A stretch of DNA of 64,000 bases from Rapana venosa (GCA_028751875.1 CM054138.1:36499748-36563747); one strand, 5' to 3'; counted from the first letter of the stretch, positions 23,432-34,010 are shown. Numbers and translations: made by a program. Notes: generated by a model not told the origin, from the sequence alone.

Positions 23432-24878
23432 CCCTTTCCCATTTTTACCCGCCGCTGCCCGCTCGCCCGCGTATATTTATGCCCGCCGCAGCCCGCCGGA
23501 CGTCATTTCAGCCTAGTGGGGATTTTCCCTCACGCACTAAGCTCTACCTAGTACACGCACACTATGAATGAACATTCCACTGAGGTCAGCATAGACTAAG
23601 GAAGGAATGGGCACCAAATTCAGTGCTACACAGCCTCCCGTTCACAAGAAATTGGCCAGTGACTGGCTTTGTCTTTCCCACGCTTTCTTGTAGCTAAAAA
23701 TGGCAGCAAAGATTGAGCATACGATTTGGGAGGAATATACTGATGTGGAAATTGAAGCTATTTTGGCTCAAGTGGAACAGTTCGAAAGATAACAAAATGT
23801 TGAATCCGATGTTTAAGTAGATGTAGAAGAAAGAGATCAAATAGGAGAAGGTAGTGAGTCGGAAAGTGATGCTGAGGATAACATTCCATTGGCTTCATAG
23901 CAGACGACATGGTGCGGCGCACAAGTGCCTTGCACAGTGCAAGACTTCACGCTGCCGACTGGGCCAGCACAAACTCTCCCACTGAATGCAAAGCTCTTAG
24001 ATTAATTTGTTTTGTTTGTGCCCCAACATTTTTTTCAAATTGTAGCAGATGAAACTAACAATTATGCCAGGCAAAAGATCGCTGTGAAACGCTTAGTCAT
24101 AGATCCATTACGGACAGAAACAACACCTGATGAAATTTGGGCTTACCTGTCAGTTTTGATCATGATGGGGATCAAGCATTTGCCAAGGCTTCATCTCTAC
24201 TGGTCTACTGATTTGAGATTTTCTGAGTCACGGATCAGTAATATTATGACAAAAACCAGATTTCTCAAAATTAATCAGTATTTTCACCTGAGAAACACGC
24301 CAACACACCTGGACGCAACACTGCGCTGTGACACCTGCATTGTGACAGCCATGCAACTGGCTGTTGGTGAAGGACACACTAGTGTATTTGTAAATAGTAG
24401 GCGTCAGCATATATTTGTAAATAATGTATATATGCGGATTAGTCAACGTCGTTTTCAATATGTTTGAATACTTTCCACTGAGAAAATGTAGACTTGGTGA
24501 CAGTAATTTTGTGACGTTTGAATGTTCGATGAAGGACACATTCAGGCAGGACCTCACATTTTTTTTTAAAAATCACATACGTATATTGCGCATGTTAGAG
24601 GGTAGTTGTAGACTAACAGCATGATGTCACTGCAATGTTACCTGTATTTGGTGACAAAGAGGGGACAGCAGCATGACACATGTAGGTAGGACACACATCT
24701 TGGGGTGCAGAACAAAGTATGACATCATATGAATACTTTGGCCGAATATGACTGCTCTGCTAACAATAGTAACTGTACAGGACTATGTGTACTTGAGGTA
24801 CCTTATTCTCTGAAAAAACGGCGTAAATTTTTTAATACTACAGAGAGTTTCTCTGTAAGAAATGCGAATGGTAAAGGG
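23432..24878 (+). mobile_element. piggyBac element, 1447 bp, internally deleted
   Basis: TTAA flanks the element at 23428-23431 and 24879-24882. The ends are CCCTTTCCCATT and, inverted, CCCTTTACCATTCG. The interior carries the N-terminal part of a piggyBac transposase. It is inserted in a tandem repeat, whose unit can be rebuilt exactly by removing the element and one TTAA. Confidence 0.92.
23700..24467 (+). pseudogene. piggyBac transposase, N-terminal half, inactivated
   Basis: From ATG at 23700 the peptide starts MAAKIEHTIWEEYTDVEIEA and meets stops at about 23790 and 23816 and 23897. From 24012 a clean stretch reads FFQIVADETNNYARQ, PDEIWAYLSVLIMMGIKHLP, YWSTDLRFSESRISNIMTKT and RFLKINQYFHLRN, the N-terminal and linker region of the DDE transposase family of piggyBac. 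The sequence then leaves the family, so the catalytic aspartates are gone. It cannot be active and may persist as a non-autonomous passenger. Confidence 0.88.
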
Positions 24879-25255
24879 TTAAAGTAACATTTTTTCATAC
24901 TGAAGTAAGATTTCATGTCACTCTGTTTTAAAGTAACATTTTTTCATACTGATGTGAGATTTCATGTCACTCTGTTTTAAAGTAACATTTTTCCATACTA
25001 ATGTAAGACTTCATGTCATGTCACACACATGTTTTAGCTAAATCTACACAAATTTGGTGCCTTCTACAATAGTATTCAGTTAAATCAGTTACCATTAAAG
25101 GAATGATATCTTCATAAGATACAGCTTCAAAATAACCCAAGCCCTCATTCTGACCACCCATTACAATGCATGCAAAGCTTGTGAATTTCTTATTTTGTCA
25201 CTTCCTGCAGTTATCATTTCAAGTTGTAATAACTTTTCATAGAACTTTCAGATTC

Positions 25256-26945
25256 TCAATCTGGTTTGTTTTTTTCATTGAATAGCCTTTTTAAGATTCT
25301 TAGTAGGGCGCTGATCATGGCTTCCCCTCCAGCTTGGACCAACTCAGCTGGAATGTTGTCAGCCCCTGCTGACTTCCCCTTTTTCAGCGATCTGACTGCT
25401 ATTTCCACTTCTTCTCGGAGGATAGGGTGACTGTCTGTGTCTTTGCTTTCGGGTACATTAAGGACTTCTGGATCTCCTGCGGTTCTATAGTTATACAGGT
25501 CGGAGCAGTATTCTGTCCATCTGTTCAGAATATCCTGGTCGTCAGTGAGACACTTCCCATTTTTGTCTTGGATTGTTAAACCTTTTCTCTGTTTCGTGCT
25601 AGTCAGGTCTTTCACCAGCTGATATGCTTTCTTGCTATTGTTTTTCTTGATGTTCTCTTCAATGTCTTGGCACTGTTCACCGATCCATTTCTCTTTTGCC
25701 TCCGTCATGGACTTCCTGATTCTTTTGTTGACTGCCCTATATTGTTCTGCTCTTTCTTTTGTTTCATTTTTCTTTTTCTTCAACTCTCTACGCTTGTCGC
25801 ATAGTTGTAGGATGTTAGGTGTGACCCATGGTTTTTTGACTGGTCGGCGTTTGCCAAGAAGCTCGTTTGCTGTTTCAGTCACTGCTGTATTGAAACTATT
25901 CGTCAGTGTATCTATGTCTGAGTCTATCACAGTGAGTGCTGCAAACTTTCCACCTATCCTTGCTTGAAAAATTTCTAATACCTCTGGGTCCTTCAGCTTC
26001 TCGAGGTCAAATTTGATCCTGATGTTGTTCCGCTTGTGGATTTTCTTTAGACGTAGTCGGAAAGTCATCATCACAAGATCATGATCACTCCCTATGTCTG
26101 CTCCTGGAAAACTTCGTGTCTGTGCGATGTTAACGCTAGACTGAAACCGTCTTTTCACCATGATGTAATCTATTTGGTTGTGGTGTTCTCCATTTGGGCT
26201 ATGCCATGTCCATTTTCTGGATTTCTTGTGTGGGCCAAGTGTATTCACTAGCTGGAGGTGGTTGTTACTGGCAAACTCCAGGAGTCTCAAGCCTCTTTCA
26301 TTTGATTGGTTATTACAATGTGGCCCACAAACGCCCTCCCAGTCTTTCCATGCATCTTCTCCTACCTTGGCGTTCCAGTCGCCTTGCACAACGAGGATGT
26401 CTTTCTTGGGTGTTTGATTCAGAACCTCTTGTAGCTGGTCATAAAATTCTTCTACGGCTTCATCTGTGCAGTCTGATGTAGGGGCGTATGCCTGTACTAT
26501 AGTTATGTTAAAGGGGGTTGCTCTCAGGCGGATGGTAATAAGTCTGCTGGACACAGGCTGACAGCTCATGACGGTGTTCACGGTGTCTTTGTGAACGAGA
26601 AACCCCACGCCGTGTTCATGTTTATCCTGTTTTCCACTGTAGTATAATTTGTGGTCTTCCTGGGTCGTTGTTTCTCCCATGTTTTTCCACCTGACTTCGC
26701 AGAGCCCAAGGATGTGCCAATGATATCTGGACATCTCATGTGTCAGTTCTTCCACTTTGCCTGCAGCTCTTAGTGTCCGTACATTCCATGTGCCAATGAT
26801 GGTGTTGTGTCTGGCACGAATTTTGCTGCGTTTTACATCAGTAGCATACTTTCGACACTGTCCTGATGAGCAACAGAAGGCGTGGTCCTTGGTAACCCGG
26901 GCGACGACCGATCCGGTATGGAGATTCTGGCTGTCTTTGTCATTG
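25256..26945 (-). pseudogene. RTE endonuclease and start of reverse transcriptase (inverted part)
   Basis: The long open frame carries apurinic-type endonuclease motifs in order: TIIGTWNVRTLRAAGKVEEL, LGLCEVRWKNMG, IVQAYAPTSD, VVQGDWNAKVGED, QIDYIMVKRRF and GADIGSDHDLVMM. A Lys/Arg-rich linker follows, then KKGKSAGADNIPAELVQAG, the first reverse-transcriptase motif. It ends at KNKPD followed by a stop at 25256. The frame has no internal stop over more than 560 residues, so the insertion is fairly recent. The catalytic reverse-transcriptase motifs are absent. Confidence 0.9.
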
Positions 26946-26952
26946 GTGTATC

Positions 26953-27486
26953 TTGGGCAAATCAAACCTAAACACCATCTGGAGAGATAAGAATATCTCA
27001 CTTATCTCCAAGATCAGACTAATGCGCTCCCTTGTCATATCCATATTTCTGTATGCCTGTGAATCATGGACCCTGACTGCAGATTTGGAGAGAAGAGTAC
27101 AGGCAGTGGAGATGAGATGCTTTCGGAGACTCCTTGGCATCTCCTACAAAGACCACATAAGCAACAAAAGCGTGCATAACAGAATCCAGCAAACCATTGG
27201 ACCCTATGAGAACCTTCTAACGATCGTGAAAAAGCGTAAACTTAAGTGGTATGGGCATGTCACAAGATCCCAAGGAATTACAAAGACAGTTTTGCAAGGC
27301 ACTGTCCAAGGAGGAAGAAGAAGAGGCAGACCAAGGAAGAGCTGGGAGGATAACATCAGTGAATGGACAGGCCTAGAACTCAACAAAACCCTGAGAAAGG
27401 CAGAACAGAGAGAAGAATGGAGGGAACTGGTTGCTGAGTCTTTGAGGGTGCCCCCACGGTCGTCAGACTACGGGACAGATAGATAG
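26953..27486 (+). pseudogene. RTE protein, C-terminal end
   Basis: The open frame reads TIWRDKNISLISKIRLMRSL, FLYACESWTLTADLERRVQA, MRCFRRLLGISYKDHISNKS and GGRRRGRPRKSWEDNISEW, all conserved at the C-terminus of mollusc RTE proteins. It ends at the start of the (GATA)n tail. It is the 3' end of the same insertion as the inverted part to its left. Confidence 0.9.
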
Positions 27487-27600
27487 ATAGATAGATAGCC
27501 TTTTTAATACAGACTGATAACATGATACAACTAAAAATTGACCTCCAGTGCAATGCGTGTGTGGAGTATGTGGTAAAGCGTCACATGTGTATAAACATGT

Positions 27601-27898
27601 AGTAATGGTAAAGGTAATGGTGTCCATAACCTATATGGTCGTAGGGGAGTGAGGCATCAAAGACCTCAACTTCTCAAGGGGACAGCATATTGAGGGTGGC
27701 GCGCATCTCCTCTCCATCGCTGCTTTACCCTCTCTGACACTAAAAAGGCAGGTACCAATTTATAGCTGGGTGAACTGGAGGACTGTACTGAAGCCAAGGC
27801 GCGCAAATGGTCACCCATCCAATTGGTAACCATGCTCGATGCTGCTTAACCTTAGCTGGGGAAAGCGAGTCCTCTGACCACTGAGCTATCCCGTCCCA
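27601..27898 (-). mobile_element. tRNA/5S chimeric SINE (type 3), copy B
   Basis: On the minus strand the element begins GGACGGGATAGCTCAGTGGT, followed by AAGGTTAAGCAGCATCGAGC, GGTTACCAATTGGATGGGTG and ACC, then the shared core CAGTTCACCCAGCTATAAAT. A 12 bp duplication GTATAAACATGT lies at 27589-27600 and 27899-27910. Confidence 0.93.
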
Positions 27899-28326
27899 GT
27901 ATAAACATGTGCATGTATATGTATATGTGTATGGCCATGTGTGTACACATTTTTTGCATATATACAGGTATCAACAACTGCCTGCCTGTATACTATGGTC
28001 AATAGTTCACTACCCTTTAACTATTCATATTATTGTTTGTGGAAGTGAATTTATTTCTGATGTGTTTGTATAAGTATGTGCATGGCTTTTTGAGTGAGTC
28101 TTTTTAAGTCTTGGTTTTGCTGCATGTTTGTTTTCCAGTTATGAAAACACAGACCCCCTCCATAATACCAGAAACACAAAACAAAACCAACCAACCAAAC
28201 AAAACAACAAAAACAACCCCCCCCCTAAAAAAAACCCACCACACACCAAAAAACAAAACAAAAAACCCAAAACAAACAAACAAAAAAACCACCACCAACA
28301 ACAAAAACAGAAGAGCTAATACTAAC

Positions 28327-28398
28327 CTTGCAGGAAAGAATGTTTTGCAGCACTCTCTCATCACAAAATGTGGTTTCATCATGAATGGTTTGCTTTTT
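28327..28398 (-). CDS. CMTR1: CMTR1 exon: DET-FC motif segment
   Basis: The exon has 24 codons in phase 0: KKQTIHDETTFCDE then RVLQNILSCK. It matches human [26 protein letters not shown], keeping the DETxFC core and the cysteine before the next exon. Acceptor CTCTACAG and donor AAG|GTTAGT flank it. It follows directly in phase from the exon ending VVMQ. Confidence 0.93.
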
Positions 28399-28924
28399 CT
28401 GTAGAGTCAACCACAGCATGCCTTGCAGTACTATCACAGTTTCTACTCAAAATGCCAAGTACGTTTAACATTTTTCACACACACACACACATGCAAATGC
28501 ACACACACATTTTCCACATGAAAAAACAGTGCATTAATATAACACTGTAAGATAAATAACAATGATCTTAGTTTCAACTGAACCTTATTGAACTACAATG
28601 TACATGAATGACCTTACCAAACAAATACACTGTTGCCACTTAAATAAACAGACAAATTCTCACAGTGAGAAATACTAATCAATGACAGTGCATTGAGAGT
28701 GGTATGTGCTGTTAGAATTATACAGTTCCATATTCAAACACACTCACAACAAAACCATTTACAAATATTTCTCCACTGATGATTTAGGTATAGTCACAAT
28801 TAATCAACAGTAAACAATCCTTCCAAAAGTTAGATTTTTTTTTCTGTCTCTATCTGAAATAATGTGTATTTTCAGAGCAAATTTAAGCAAGGACGGAAAA
28901 AAGCCAGAATCTACTATGTCTTAC

Positions 28925-29017
28925 CTGCATAACAACTTTCCAGGTTAACATTTCCTCCAGTGGTGGCACATTTTCATTGGAGGCTGGAATCCACTCTATA
29001 TCTTCATCAATTGTAAC
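28925..29017 (-). CDS. CMTR1: CMTR1 exon: linker before methyltransferase domain
   Basis: The exon has 31 codons in phase 0, beginning VTIDEDIEWIPASN and ending WKVVMQ, with acceptor TTGTAG and donor CAG|GTAAGA. It aligns with the human segment around [24 protein letters not shown] between the G-patch and the methyltransferase domain. The match is modest in identity but conserved in position and in the W..P and W.VV signatures. A truncated RTE LINE tail lies just upstream in the intron (29060-29275). Confidence 0.85.
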
Positions 29018-29059
29018 CTACAAACAGTGTGTTATTGACATCATTACTTATATTATTGA

Positions 29060-29275
29060 ATGGTTGTCAAAAACATCTGGACTGGCCAGGACTGTCCTAC
29101 AGGGAACAGTTCAAGGAAGGAGACAAAGTGGCAGACAGAGAAAACGATGGGAAGATAACATCAGAGAGTGCACTGGACTTGAGTGGAAATATCTGCTATG
29201 GAAGGACCACGGGGAGAGGGGGAAGCTGGTTGCAAGATCTTCATTGTCCATGGGACTACAGGATAGTTGAAGGTG
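29060..29275 (+). mobile_element. RTE LINE 3' fragment
   Basis: The fragment encodes SGLARTVLQGTVQGRRQSGR and RKRWEDNIRECTGLEW, matching the TKTVLQGTVQGGRRRGRPRK-SWEDNISEWTGLE region at 27280-27390. It is truncated at both ends and lies next to a CMTR1 exon. Confidence 0.8.
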
Positions 29276-29663
29276 AAGGAGGTGCAGTGCATATGGTCAG
29301 ACATTTTTATATCATAAAAAAATGCTTTGGTGTTACAAGGTTTATGACACTGATTCACTTATAGTGTAAAATTATCAGACATTTCATACTATAAGAAATA
29401 GAAATGTAGGAGTACCAAAGTAAACAGCTGTATACAAACTGTGATTTGATATCTCATTCAAAATTGACAGATTTAGCAAAAAGCCAAGCATCACTTTACC
29501 AGGCATCAACAACAGTGTGTTCTCTATGCTTTGTTGCACATCAAAGACAAAAATAAAACCTATGCAGACACAGTACTTAGTATATGCATGTAGTAAATGC
29601 ATAGTATGTACATATGTGCAAGAGCATTTATACTCATACATATACAGCTATACAACTGAGAGT

Positions 29664-30390
29664 ACCATAACAGAGTGGAGATATTTTAGCTCCCATCTTT
29701 GGAATAACCTCTGAGTTATGAAGTATGATCAGAACAATGGGGATGTGGCCTCTAAAAAGAGGCTGCATAAATTCTACATTTCACTGCACAAGTGAAGTGT
29801 ATGCACGGAGAGGTCAAAACCACCACCCAAGAAAACAGAGCCTTGCTCAATTCACCGGTGTTTCCTGATATAGAAACACCGCATTCAGCTCGTTCTCTGC
29901 TCATATGGGAGGTAATCTTATTACTGCCCTGTCACATCCATCACTACACTAAATCTAATTGTACCACCTCCTGAAGTACAGTGGTAGGCTGACTGACCCA
30001 CATATTTGATGCTCAAGCCCCCCCCCTAACGCTTGCCAGATGCCACTGGTTTTCTTCCAGTGCTTCCTTACTGGTGATCAGTGTGTAGCATCCTGTCAGC
30101 AACACCAATTGTAACAGAATGGAGATATTTTAGCTCCAACATCTCTGTGACAACCTCCAAGCTGTGAAGCATGATCAGAACAATGAGGATGTGGCCTCTA
30201 AAAAGAGGTTGCATAAATTCTACATTTCACTGCATAGGCGTAGTGTATGCACGGAGAGGTCAAAACCACCACCCAAGGAAACAGTCATACACAATTCAGT
30301 TGTGTCTCCCAATTTAGAAACATGGCATTGCACTCATTCTCTGCTTGCATGGGTGGTAATCTTATTACTGCCCTGTCACAGTTATTTCAC
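29664..30390. repeat. Tandem duplication of a 280 bp segment, 447 bp period
   Basis: The segment ATAACAGARTGGAGATATTT ... CTTATTACTGCCCTGTCACA occurs at about 29664-29945 and again at about 30111-30385. It includes GGATGTGGCCTCTAAAAAGA and CACGGAGAGGTCAAAACCAC. The spacer of about 165 bp is single copy. No coding content was seen. Confidence 0.85.
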
Positions 30391-31125
30391 AGATACCAAC
30401 TTGAGATTCAACCAATGAACCGGTTGGGTTTTTTAAAATTTCACTTTTTTACAAATGTGTACATCAAAGCTGTGCTAACTTTTTTCAATGAGACATCTAA
30501 CATCCTCCTTACTTCTTTTAAACAATTTTTTTTATAGCCAAGCAAATGTGGAGAAGAGGTTCTGTTGGTTTTTTTGTTTTGTTTTGTTTGTTGTTTTGGC
30601 TTCTGTTGATTTTGGATTTTTGTTTGTTTGTTGTTTTGTTTTTGTTTGTTGTTGTTTTTAAAGATTTTATATACAGCAGTGGTTCCTTGAGAAACTGAAA
30701 TTTGGAAGATCTAAACTTTGGTGTGTATTACTTGTCAAGGCAAAAAGGCTCAAGAATGATTTCAGCATTTGAGCAGAAATTGATCACTATTACTCTAACA
30801 AACTAAATATCACAAATGGGTCTCCTATCCTAGGAGTAGGAGACAAGTAGTAAATGTTTTAAACATCTAAGAGAGTTCTTTGAATTAATACCAAAGTTTT
30901 TAAAAAAATTGTTTAAAAAGCGGACAAAAAAGATGGTACACAAAATCTTATTTTCTTTTGACAAATGCAGATCCATATTTACACTTTATCAATGTACTTC
31001 ATGTCCACAGAGTTACAATGTCACACAACCTGTTTCAATGCTAAGTAAAGCATCTTCTTCCACTTAGCAAAATAAGTCATACTTTTTATGCTAAGCTGAG
31101 AAAATTATCATGCTCTTTCAATTAC

Positions 31126-31414
31126 GGAATAGCTCAGTGGTCGGAGCACTCGCTTTCCCCCAGCCAAGTTAAGCAGCGTCGAGCGTGGTTACCAGTTGGA
31201 TGGGTGACCGTTTGTGCCCCTTGGCTTCAGTACAGTTCCCCCAGTTCACCCAGCTGTAAATGGGTACCTGCCCTCTTTAGGGTCAGGGAAGGTAAAGCAG
31301 CGAGGGAGAGGAGATGGGCGCCGCCCTCAATATGCTGGCCCTAGAGAAGTGAGGTCTCTGACGCCTCGCTCCCTTACGACCTTATAGGTTATGGGACTCC
31401 TTTACCCTCCTTAC
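31126..31414 (+). mobile_element. tRNA/5S chimeric SINE (type 3), copy C, best preserved
   Basis: The 289 bp element starts GGAATAGCTCAGTGGTCGG, then AAGTTAAGCAGCGTCGAGC and GGTTACCAGTTGGATGGGTG, ACCG, which follow metazoan 5S rRNA from its box A through box C with few changes. The body has CAGTTCACCCAGCTGTAAAT, GGGTACCTGCCCTC and GGGAAGGTAAAGCAGCG. The 11 bp duplication CTTTCAATTAC lies at 31115-31125 and 31415-31425. Confidence 0.95.
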
Positions 31415-31564
31415 CTTTCAATTACTGTAAGAAAGAGTGAATGCTTTATAAAGTCATATTGATAAGCTATGAAAATAAAAACACAAATTCAAAAACTGAT
31501 ATTATGTCAGCACTAAGACTGCACCAAAACAAGAGAAACAAAGTTTTAAAAAAAAGCCACAAAC

Positions 31565-31723
31565 CTTTTCTTTCTCAAAATCCCATTCAATGTCTGCAGG
31601 TTCAAAACCTTCAATCTTATGTCCCAGACCTCGACGTCCACGCTGCTTGGAGGTTTCAATAATCTCCTGTCGGCCCTGTCCATGCTTTCCCAAGCCTTTG
31701 CCTTCTGTGTAGCCCATTTTTGC
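31565..31723 (-). CDS. CMTR1: CMTR1 exon: G-patch domain
   Basis: The exon is 159 bp (53 codons, phase 0 at both ends) and encodes a G-patch: KMGYTEGKGLGKHGQGR then SKQRGRRGLGHKIEGF, with the invariant glycines of the family. The order and spacing match vertebrate CMTR1 (KMGFREGEGLGKYSQGR and QKGRRGLGLTLRGF). In CMTR1 the G-patch recruits the DEAH helicase DHX15. Acceptor GTGACAG and donor AAAAG|GTTTGT flank it. The exon is followed by DIEWDFEKEK, equivalent to the acidic NVDWRDEPEP linker of the human protein. This domain is what separates CMTR1 from CMTR2, which lacks it. Confidence 0.95.
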
Positions 31724-31761
31724 CTGTCACACACATAATAAATCATCAAAATATAGCAATA

Positions 31762-32150
31762 TTCTTCTTCTTCGAATGCTCAGACAGCAACTACTGTTTT
31801 CTGCCATATGAGCAAAAATGTGCTGCGTTGCTGTCAAACACCTGACAAGTCAGGCCCAGTACATCCAACTTTGGCATGGGAGAGAACTGTTATCTTTGCT
31901 TTCTGGAAAAAAGCAGAATGGACCAAGAAGGCAGAAAATAGACAAAGAGGCAACAGGAATGAAAGGAATAAGGCAGAAACAAAGAGAAGGATAGAAAAGA
32001 GGGAATTCCTAGCCAGGCATGGTACTGGAGGAAAAGCATTTCCTCCTGAAATGGGTTGGGGGTCCAGGGGGCATTGCCCCCTGGTGGGGTCAAGGGGAAG
32101 AGCCCCTTGTTGGGGGTCAGGGGGAGTTGCCCCCTGAAGCTGAAGGGTTT
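31762..32150 (+). repeat. Hairpin-ended dispersed repeat, plus copy
   Basis: The copy starts TTCGAATGCTCAGACAGCAAC, passes CACCTGACAAGTCAGGCCCA and the purine-rich body, and ends in several direct GGGGGTCAGGGGG-type repeats (32047-32135) not found in the other copies. Confidence 0.75.
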
Positions 32151-32369
32151 TCATCAATTCTAGCCTGTAAAAAAGCCTCTCTTTAACTAATTTCAGTTCT
32201 TTATACTAAGCAATTTCTGCCCTAAAATAAGCCCTCCTAGAATGACTTTTATCAGTCATTTCTTAACCCAAAGAAGGTTTTATACCCAAGTAATCACATA
32301 GCAAAAATGAGGACATATTTAGACAAATGTGCACAAACACAGATGGAGGAAGAGAGGAAGGACAGACAC

Positions 32370-32375
<6 letters not shown>

Positions 32376-32434
<59 letters not shown>

Positions 32435-32514
32435 AGGAGGGGGGGGGGGGGGCTTGTGGTGGTGGGGAAGCACATGGAATAATACAACAACAAAAAGCAT
32501 GTCTGTGTGGGTGT

Positions 32515-32612
<98 letters not shown>

Positions 32613-32660
32613 AGAAAGAGAGAGATTTGAAGAGAGAGAGAAGGGGGGAGGGGGGGGGGG
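32376..32660. repeat. (GA)n microsatellites with poly-G
   Basis: Two GA tracts (about 32376-32430 and 32520-32612) flank a short unique stretch and two G runs. The minus-strand open frame of Leu/Ser repeats is a by-product. Confidence 0.95.
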
Positions 32661-32704
32661 GAATTCACTCCCTGAAAAAGTGAAAAAGGGGGAAGCTGCT
32701 GATT

Positions 32705-32786
32705 GTTATGCTTACAAACATTGCTCTCTGACCACAGGCAAGGCTGTTATGCTTACAAACATTGCTCTCTGACCACAGGCAAGGCT
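32705..32786. repeat. Perfect 41 bp tandem duplication
   Basis: The unit GTTATGCTTACAAACATTGC-TCTCTGACCACAGGCAAGGC-T occurs twice without a single difference, suggesting a very recent duplication or an assembly stutter. Confidence 0.9.
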
Positions 32787-33059
32787 GAAGTGGAACAACC
32801 AGTGAAAGCCCCCCACCCCCATCCACTCTCCTTCCTACCATCTCCCTTCACACTAGGCTAGTCCCTCCCTGTCATGAAACCCAATACCCAAGGTTGATAT
32901 AGGTGGTCCCCTTCAGTCACTTGCTACCTAGGCTAGTGATGACTCTCGATGTAAAGCAGAGAAAGGAAGTAAGCCACATAGAAGAGTTACATCCCTTAGC
33001 CAGGTTATTGTGGGTTTCATTTTTTCCCCTTATTTATTTATTTTAAATTTTTTTTCTTT

Positions 33060-33925
33060 TTCGCAGATTTCTGCGAATTGGCGGAGATGTACCATGCCTG
33101 CTAGCACAGTATTTCCAGAAGGTGGGGATGCTATTTATACTGACAGGCCTCTGGCATCCCCACAGTTGGGATATATACAGCAATATGATAAAATGCCTGT
33201 TTCCTGTAGCTGAAAAAGGGATTATTAACTGTCGGTTTGTACACTGTAAAACAACAACAAGAAAGACTGAAATGTCAGCATTTTGAAACAGTGCTTACTG
33301 ACTCAAGGAGGCAGGTACATGTGTGTGTGTGTGTGACTGTGTGCTTTATTTATTTTTTATGTTTATTTTTTAAATTCTTTTCTTTCAACGTGTGCATTTT
33401 TACACTAAATCCCCATGTGTGTGATGCACTGTGAATCTTGTCACCTTTTCCCAGCAGCACAAATGGCCTACCCTTCAAAAATGCATAACAGATTTTACCA
33501 TGTACGCAAGATGTTCTGCATGTGCTCACACAGCAGACCTTAGTTTATAGTCTCATCTGAAGGACTTTTAGGGGAGTAGAGTCTGCACTGATATTCTTCT
33601 TTTTCATCAAATGCCCAGACAGCAACTATTGTTGTCTGTCATGCAAGCGAAAATGCGTTGTACTGCCGCTAAGCACCTGACAAGTCAGGCCCAGTACATC
33701 TGACCTCGGCATGGGAGAGAACTGTTATCTTTATGCAAAAAGGGCAGGAGGATAAACCAAGATGGCAGAAAATAGACAAGAAGACAGTGACAGAGAGAAA
33801 AAGAACAAGGTAGAAACAAAGAGAGGAACAGAAAAGAAGGAATTCTTAGCACAGAATTTCCAGAAGGTGGGAATGCTATTTATACTGACAGGCCTCGGGC
33901 ATCCCCACAGGGAAGGCACTGATAT
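33060..33925 (+). repeat. Two hairpin-ended repeats around a type-1 SINE body
   Basis: A truncated copy at 33060-33170 ends in the perfect hairpin GTGGGGATGC (33122-33131) / GCATCCCCAC (33154-33163). A fuller copy runs 33594-33925. Between them, 33400-33570 holds a type-1 SINE body (ATGTTCTGCATGTGCTCACA, TTATAGTCTCATCTGAAGGA). Confidence 0.75.
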
Positions 33926-34010
33926 TAATTCCAGAGGAAAAATCCCTTCGAACCTGGTTGTCAAAACGAGAGAACAATGTGCAATGCTCTAACAACCAGC
34001 TATTCCATCC

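Larger units (their letters stand above)
23303..25015. repeat. 48-49 bp tandem repeat, split by piggyBac
   Basis: The unit ATACTGATGTAAGATTTCAT-GTCACTCTGTTTTAAAGTAA-CATTTTTTC occurs about three times before 23431 and about three times after 24879. The repeat lies in the CMTR1 intron 25 bases from the acceptor side of the 23182-23276 exon. Each unit contains TTTTAAAG, a ready piggyBac target. Confidence 0.92.
25256..27498. mobile_element. RTE-type LINE with 5' inversion (twin-priming structure)
   Basis: The right part (about 26950-27498, plus strand) encodes the C-terminal end of RTE protein: DKNISLISKIRLMRS, IFLYACESWTLTADLERRVQ and KRKLKWYGHVTR, ending in a (GATA)n tail. The left part (27001-25256, minus strand) encodes the N-terminal endonuclease and the start of the reverse transcriptase. 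The reverse transcriptase core is missing between them. Opposite orientation of the 5' part with a deletion at the junction is the product expected of twin priming. Confidence 0.9.

Noticed and set aside
25632..26481. Plus-strand frames of 77-111 codons
   Set aside because: They are antisense shadows of the RTE endonuclease on the minus strand.
32294..32668. Ser/Leu and Arg/Glu repeat proteins
   Set aside because: They are translations of (GA)n/(TC)n microsatellites.
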